Source: Clostridiales bacterium
Lineage (GTDB): Bacteria > Bacillota > Limnochordia > Darwinibacteriales > B1SED10-159
Length of the DNA stretch: 35,653 bases
NCBI GenBank assembly: GCA_003559095.1
Contig: PWMW01000088.1
Span: 1-35,653, forward strand
Direction: 5' to 3'
Part shown: positions 31,788-35,653 of the stretch, one piece after another
Layout: each line of letters opens with the position of its first letter
How positions within the stretch are numbered: position 1 is the first letter of the stretch
Position numbers and translations under genes: made by a program
The notes under the pieces: model-generated
The model's database searches: none
What the model saw: only the letters and a program-made list of their open reading frames with translations
What the model was told of the DNA's origin: nothing

Positions 31788-32875
31788 AAGCATGGATCAT
31801 CGTTCTGTTGTTGTTAATATTGACTTGGCCCGTGGGTGCGGAGGTATTGGACACACCACAGGAAAACAACACGACCAGCGTTCCCGAAGCCGTCGCCGAT
31901 TACCAACTGTCTGTGGCTGCCGCTATTGAGCTGGGATTGCAGAACAATCTCGATGTTGTTCTGGCTCGGTACCGCGTCGACGAAGCTCAGGCGGATCTGG
32001 ATAGACAGCGCATCGTAGGCGATGATGAGGCAATTACCGCTGCCGAGGAGCACCTGGCCGAGACGCTAGAAAATCTGGAGCAAACCAAGGATGACTTGGC
32101 CACACAGATCGAAAACAGTTATTACGATATCCTCACGGCGCAGGGGCGTTTGGCGGAGTTAGAGCAAAACTATGCCGATAGCGAGAGCAGCTATCGCATG
32201 GATCAAGCTCGTTACCAGGCTGGGATGATTTCACAGTTGTCCTTGGAACGATCGGCCAACGCGCTGCTCAATACGGAACTGAATGTGGCGCGCCAGCAGG
32301 ATAATGTGGCCACATCGTTCTACCGATTCCAAGACCTGTTGGGAATACCTCTGCAAAAAACGGTGGTTTTGACCGACACCATTGATCTGACATACCAAGC
32401 CGTGTCCATTTCCTTCGAGGAGGCGATGCAGAAAGCGCTGCTCTACGCCGACACCATCGTTCGAGCCCAGGAAGGACGGGCCGATGCAGCGGAAGCGGTA
32501 CGCTTGGCAGATAACTCCTACACTCCCAGGGCCGCCCTGGAAAAGGCATTGCTGGATCAGCAGCGTGCTGAAGTTAACTATGAAAAGGCCACGAACCGCG
32601 TTTTCTTTGAGATTCGCACAGCCTACCTGCGGGTGACGCAGCTGGAAGCCAGTTTGGAGCTGCTCCGTCGAGAACTGGACTATGCCGAACGCAACCTTCT
32701 GGTCGTACAAGCCCAACATGCCGACGGTGTGGTCAGCGATACAGCTCTGCTCAATGCAGAGCGAGCCGTAGAAAGCGCAGAGGGTGAACTGTCTGATGCA
32801 TTGTGGGATCATGTGCGGGCCCGTCGCGATCTTCAGATAGCCATTGGACAGCCTTCACTTCAGTGGGGTGATTAG
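31784..32875 (+). CDS. TolC-family helical protein, apparently lacking barrel strands
   Basis: A 363-residue exported protein with a signal peptide (1-19). It has two TolC-type repeats (AAIELGLQNNLDVV then long helices; SFEEAMQKALLYADTIV then helices), YDILTAQGRL and TAYLRVTQLEA. In normal TolC proteins two to three amphipathic beta-strands interrupt each repeat (near the QADL... and NSYTPRA... points); here the sequence runs from helix to helix (DEAQADLDRQRIVGDDEAIT..., NSYTPRAALEKALLDQQRAE...). So the barrel seems to be missing. It could act as a periplasmic partner of the next protein or be an alternative channel element. It overlaps the ATPase stop by 4 bases and ends 3 bases before the next TolC gene. 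Confidence 0.88.
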   Translation: MKAWIIVLLLLILTWPVGAEVLDTPQENNTTSVPEAVADYQLSVAAAIELGLQNNLDVVLARYRVDEAQADLDRQRIVGDDEAITAAEEHLAETLENLEQTKDDLATQIENSYYDILTAQGRLAELEQNYADSESSYRMDQARYQAGMISQLSLERSANALLNTELNVARQQDNVATSFYRFQDLLGIPLQKTVVLTDTIDLTYQAVSISFEEAMQKALLYADTIVRAQEGRADAAEAVRLADNSYTPRAALEKALLDQQRAEVNYEKATNRVFFEIRTAYLRVTQLEASLELLRRELDYAERNLLVVQAQHADGVVSDTALLNAERAVESAEGELSDALWDHVRARRDLQIAIGQPSLQWGD

Positions 32876-32878
32876 ATT

Positions 32879-34192
32879 ATGGGCCGCAGGATCACAATCC
32901 TTGTTGGACTAATGCTGGTGCTGCTGGCGTGTGCGACGGCAGGTGTGGCAGAAGCGGGCTCGTTGGACTTGGGGGCTGCTGTCCAGTTGGCACTGGCAAA
33001 CAATCGTGACTGGCAATTAACGCAAACCGAAGTGAGCTTAGCTGAACAGCGGCGAGAGTATGATGATAAGAACCTGCCTATTGTCAGCGGAAGCGGGGTG
33101 GCGTTGGATTATGCAGCCGGTGACTGGCGCAGCCCCACGGTGCAGTTTCAAGGACGGATGGACTTGAGCGACCACAGTCGTCTAGAACTCACTGTGCCTT
33201 TGCGAGTGGTGGATGGATCTGTTCAGGTGCGGCCTGGGATCAGCTATACGCATGATCTATTCGTGCCCAAACAGGTGGAGCGGCCTGTGCAGCCGAGCTC
33301 AACGGCGGAGTCAATACTCTTCAGCGAGCAGCAGCAGCTGATCCTAGATGTGGGACGAGCCTACTTTCAGGTGCTGAAGGCTGGTCACGCACACGTAATC
33401 AAAGAGCAGGAACTTCACTTAGCGGAACTTCAGGCCCAGCGCGTTCGCGAACTGGAGCGGCCTGATGTGGAGGCCCTGCGGGCAGATCAGGCCGTGGATG
33501 ATGCTCGTGCAGCTCTGCAGGAAGCAGTGGAGGCGGAGCAGACGGCGCAGCGACAACTGCTTAGCCTTCTGGATGTGGACACATGGAACCAAGATCCGGA
33601 GCAGAGCGTCGTGTTTGCTGCGATGGAAAGAGAACTAAGCTATTGGCAGGACGTGGGCATTCCTGCTCATCCGCAGGTACTAGAGGGCCAATATCGCTTA
33701 GCGTTGGCAGAAGCAAACTTAGCGGATTTTGCCGCGGATCATGGCTACGATGTGGCATTGAGCAGCAGTTATCAGGAACGAACCACCGCTGGCCAGACGG
33801 ACTATGAGCTGCGGGCAGCGATTACCGTCCGCCGAACCTTTTACCCGGTGGATCCGCTGCGTAGCAGTGAGTTGGAGCTTGCCGTGGCAAAGGCGCAGTT
33901 GGGCCTTGAGAACGCTTGGGTTCGGGCTGAGCGAGATATCGAGACGGCTTACAGACAAGTCCGGGTGATCGAAGCCCGTATTGAGACACTGGATCAACGA
34001 CTAACGGATGCCCGGCACAGCCTCCTGCAGGAAGAGTTGCGTTATCAAGCGGGGCTCAGCACGCAGCTGGAAGTGCTGCAACTACAGTACCTAGTTAACG
34101 AACTAGCCTATGACCTGCTTCACGCTCAATACGATCACAAAATGGCCGTTGCTCAGCTGCACGTTGCCAGCAGCTTGGCCATACCATGGTAA
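32879..34192 (+). CDS. TolC-family outer membrane channel protein
   Basis: A 437-residue exported protein with a signal peptide (1-26; LVGLMLVLLACATAGVAEA). It shows both TolC repeats with strands where expected: about residues 65-130 (SGVALDYAAG, VQFQGRMDL, RLELTVPLRV, VQVRPGISYTHDLF) and about 290-320 (YDVALSSSYQE, YELRAAITVRRTF). Long coiled-coil helices (150-240 and 330-430) form the periplasmic tunnel. It should be a trimeric outer-membrane exit duct, which implies an outer membrane. The ribosome site is poor (GGGGTGAT overlapping the upstream stop), so translation probably depends on coupling with the preceding gene 3 bases away. Confidence 0.93.
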   Translation: MGRRITILVGLMLVLLACATAGVAEAGSLDLGAAVQLALANNRDWQLTQTEVSLAEQRREYDDKNLPIVSGSGVALDYAAGDWRSPTVQFQGRMDLSDHSRLELTVPLRVVDGSVQVRPGISYTHDLFVPKQVERPVQPSSTAESILFSEQQQLILDVGRAYFQVLKAGHAHVIKEQELHLAELQAQRVRELERPDVEALRADQAVDDARAALQEAVEAEQTAQRQLLSLLDVDTWNQDPEQSVVFAAMERELSYWQDVGIPAHPQVLEGQYRLALAEANLADFAADHGYDVALSSSYQERTTAGQTDYELRAAITVRRTFYPVDPLRSSELELAVAKAQLGLENAWVRAERDIETAYRQVRVIEARIETLDQRLTDARHSLLQEELRYQAGLSTQLEVLQLQYLVNELAYDLLHAQYDHKMAVAQLHVASSLAIPW

Positions 34193-34205
34193 GGGGAGTG
34201 ACAAT

Positions 34206-35531
34206 GTGAACTTTCGTGATCTTTTGTTCCTCGCTGTTCGTTATTGCAGGAAGCGTCTTTTCGAGTCACTCCTCATTGTATTGGCCATCGGATTGGGAGT
34301 CGGCGTGATTGTTACCGTTCTGGCATTGTTCAACGGGGTCCGATTACAGCAGGCCGAGTTTCTCCAGCAGCCAACGTATCGAACGGTGCGTATCAATGCT
34401 ATGGAAGACATCATGGAAGCCTTTGCCAATACGGACAATCCACTGATATCCATTCCCCAGATTCAATGGGAGGAGAGACCCCAGTTCACGATGGAGGATC
34501 TGGAGATGCTGCGGCAGACATTCCCAAACGGTTATGTCTTTGCCCAACAGACAGGAGCGTATCCGCTGGACACTGCTTCCAGTAGTAGTTCCGATAGTTC
34601 CGCAAGCCAAGGTGCGATCGTAATGAATCGGGAGGATACCATTCCGACGATCCTCACAACACCCGAGTACTTTGCCTTCATGGAGCTGGCCCTGCAGTCC
34701 GGCAGTCTCTTTGAGGGTACAGATGTTGATCAAGCTAATGCGGTAGTTGTTTTGGGCGCAGGTTTGGCCGAACGCCTCTTTGGGCAGGAGGATCCCGTGG
34801 GTCAAACCCTTCGTTTAGCAGGAGACGAACGGCCTTATTACGTCCTGGGGGTACTAGAGCCGACAACGGCTGTAGTCACAGAACGGGGGAGCAGCCGGGA
34901 ACTGAACAACCAAGCTTACATGCCCATTACCGCCGCACCACGCCGTATTACCGGCCGCGGGGTGGGCAGCAGTTCCGCCGCCTTGCACACGGGCATCACC
35001 GAGATGCGAGTAGGCCTACCAGTGGCAGCTTCGTTGGCGCCGGTTTTGCGAGAAGTCCGCGACTATGCAGCCATGAACTATGGCGATGTGGCTGCGGTCT
35101 ACGCACCATTTGAAGATCTGCAAACACAGCAGCAGCGGTTCCTGTTCATGGGCATTATCATCTTCTTGTTTGCCTCAATAGGACTGGTCATTGCGGCGGT
35201 GAATATCCTTACTCTCATGTTGGCCCGCATTCTACGCCGTACCAGGAATATCGGCCTTAGCCGGGCTCTCGGCGCCGACCAACGGGGTATCTTTATGCAG
35301 TTCTTCGTGGAAGCTGGCGTCTTGGGAGCAGCAGGGTCCATCCTCGGACTGATCATCTCATACGGTGGCGTTCAGTTGGTGTCAAGATTGCTGGATGAGC
35401 CGCTGGTACACAGCTTCATCGTACAACTGAGCGGCGTCGCTGTGGCATTGGCTGTGACCTTGATTTTCGGCATTTACCCTGCGTACCAGGGCGCACGAAT
35501 CAGGCCTGTGGATGCACTGAGGGTAGACTAG
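34206..35531 (+). CDS. MacB/FtsX-type ABC permease
   Basis: A 441-residue inner-membrane permease with the MacB topology: TM1 about 19-42, a large extracytoplasmic domain 45-310, and TM2-TM4 about 312-338, 366-390 and 405-425. The last part (GIYPAYQGARIRPVDALRVD in pieces: GIYPAYQGAR, PVDALR) is the FtsX/MacB C-terminal signature. The extracytoplasmic domain has a serine-rich run (SSSSSDSSAS, 125-134) encoded by AGT repeats. I choose GTG 34206 because GGGGAG lies 7 bases upstream (34193-34198) and the hydrophobic start follows; the open frame begins at 34110 inside the previous gene. It is the last gene of the operon in view and is followed by a hairpin. Confidence 0.95.
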   Translation: MNFRDLLFLAVRYCRKRLFESLLIVLAIGLGVGVIVTVLALFNGVRLQQAEFLQQPTYRTVRINAMEDIMEAFANTDNPLISIPQIQWEERPQFTMEDLEMLRQTFPNGYVFAQQTGAYPLDTASSSSSDSSASQGAIVMNREDTIPTILTTPEYFAFMELALQSGSLFEGTDVDQANAVVVLGAGLAERLFGQEDPVGQTLRLAGDERPYYVLGVLEPTTAVVTERGSSRELNNQAYMPITAAPRRITGRGVGSSSAALHTGITEMRVGLPVAASLAPVLREVRDYAAMNYGDVAAVYAPFEDLQTQQQRFLFMGIIIFLFASIGLVIAAVNILTLMLARILRRTRNIGLSRALGADQRGIFMQFFVEAGVLGAAGSILGLIISYGGVQLVSRLLDEPLVHSFIVQLSGVAVALAVTLIFGIYPAYQGARIRPVDALRVD

Positions 35532-35547
35532 CGTTGAGCGCTCGACT

Positions 35548-35590
35548 TAACCCTCGAAAAATGCCATCCTAGCATTCTTTCTTCGGGTTA
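35548..35590. terminator. Imperfect hairpin after the permease gene
   Basis: TAACC (35548-35552)/GGTTA (35586-35590), CGAA (35555-35558)/TTCG (35582-35585) and AATGC (35560-35564)/GCATT (35572-35576) nest in one hairpin with small bulges. It starts 17 bases after the permease stop and probably ends the operon. Confidence 0.55.
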
Positions 35591-35653
35591 GGGGCTGCAA
35601 GCCTTACTTAGGCATAGCCTTGCTCAACCAGCCTCAGTCTGTGTGCAGACTAC

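Noticed and set aside
1-35653. CRISPR arrays, tRNA or rRNA genes, transposases, phage genes
   Set aside because: I looked for regularly spaced direct repeats, cloverleaf-like sequences, rRNA signatures and DDE-type proteins and found none.

Overview
This window comes from a bacterial chromosome with clearly more than half G+C. It is densely coded on both strands. Most genes have strong AGGAGG-type ribosome binding sites 5-11 bases before the start, and ATG, GTG and TTG starts are mixed (TTG at 3331 and 6080; GTG at 2014, 31059 and 34206). That style, with CotH-kinase, copper-amine-oxidase-like 'stalk' and corrinoid/UroD-type proteins, points to the Bacillota (Firmicutes). The last 6 kb encode a membrane fusion protein, a MacB/LolD-type ABC exporter and two TolC-family proteins, which implies an outer membrane. 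A diderm Firmicute such as a Limnochordia-like lineage is therefore my best guess. This is inference; there is no rRNA or other marker gene here.

Layout. 194-7198 (+): a GH35 beta-galactosidase, a PAS-GGDEF diguanylate cyclase, an unrecognised 355-residue protein, a gamma-class N6-adenine DNA methyltransferase, and a D-galactonate dehydratase (dgoD). 7281-9346: a secreted LamG-fold protein (-) and a membrane-anchored protein of unknown function (+), sharing a divergent control region rich in inverted repeats. 9383-11842: a highly structured non-coding element, a strong promoter with a structured leader, an M81 (MlrC-like) metallopeptidase, and about 580 bases without a convincing gene. 11843-14270 (+): an unknown protein, a GNAT acetyltransferase and an S66/MccF-like peptidase. 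14373-21589: a stalk-domain secreted protein (-), a small membrane protein (+), an M50-CBS site-2 protease (-), a four-BON protein (-), a PqaA-type hydrolase (-) and a UroD-like methyltransferase (-). 21895-29374: an aldo/keto reductase with two 4Fe-4S clusters (+), a large secreted CotH-kinase protein (+), a creatininase-family amidohydrolase (+), an APH-family kinase (-) and a secreted lytic transglycosylase (+). 29764-35531 (+): a five-gene efflux operon.

How the genes may work together. The GH35 enzyme and DgoD suggest use of beta-galactosides and galactonate (De Ley-Doudoroff route). They are not contiguous, and the other galactonate enzymes are not in the window. The GNAT and MccF-like pair resembles the two ways cells detoxify microcin-C-type aminoacyl-nucleotides. 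The efflux operon is translationally coupled (4-base overlaps) and unusual: its first TolC-like protein appears to lack the beta-barrel strands, while the second looks complete. Several gene ends carry long perfect hairpins without a clear T-tract. No tRNA, rRNA, CRISPR array, transposase or phage gene was recognised.
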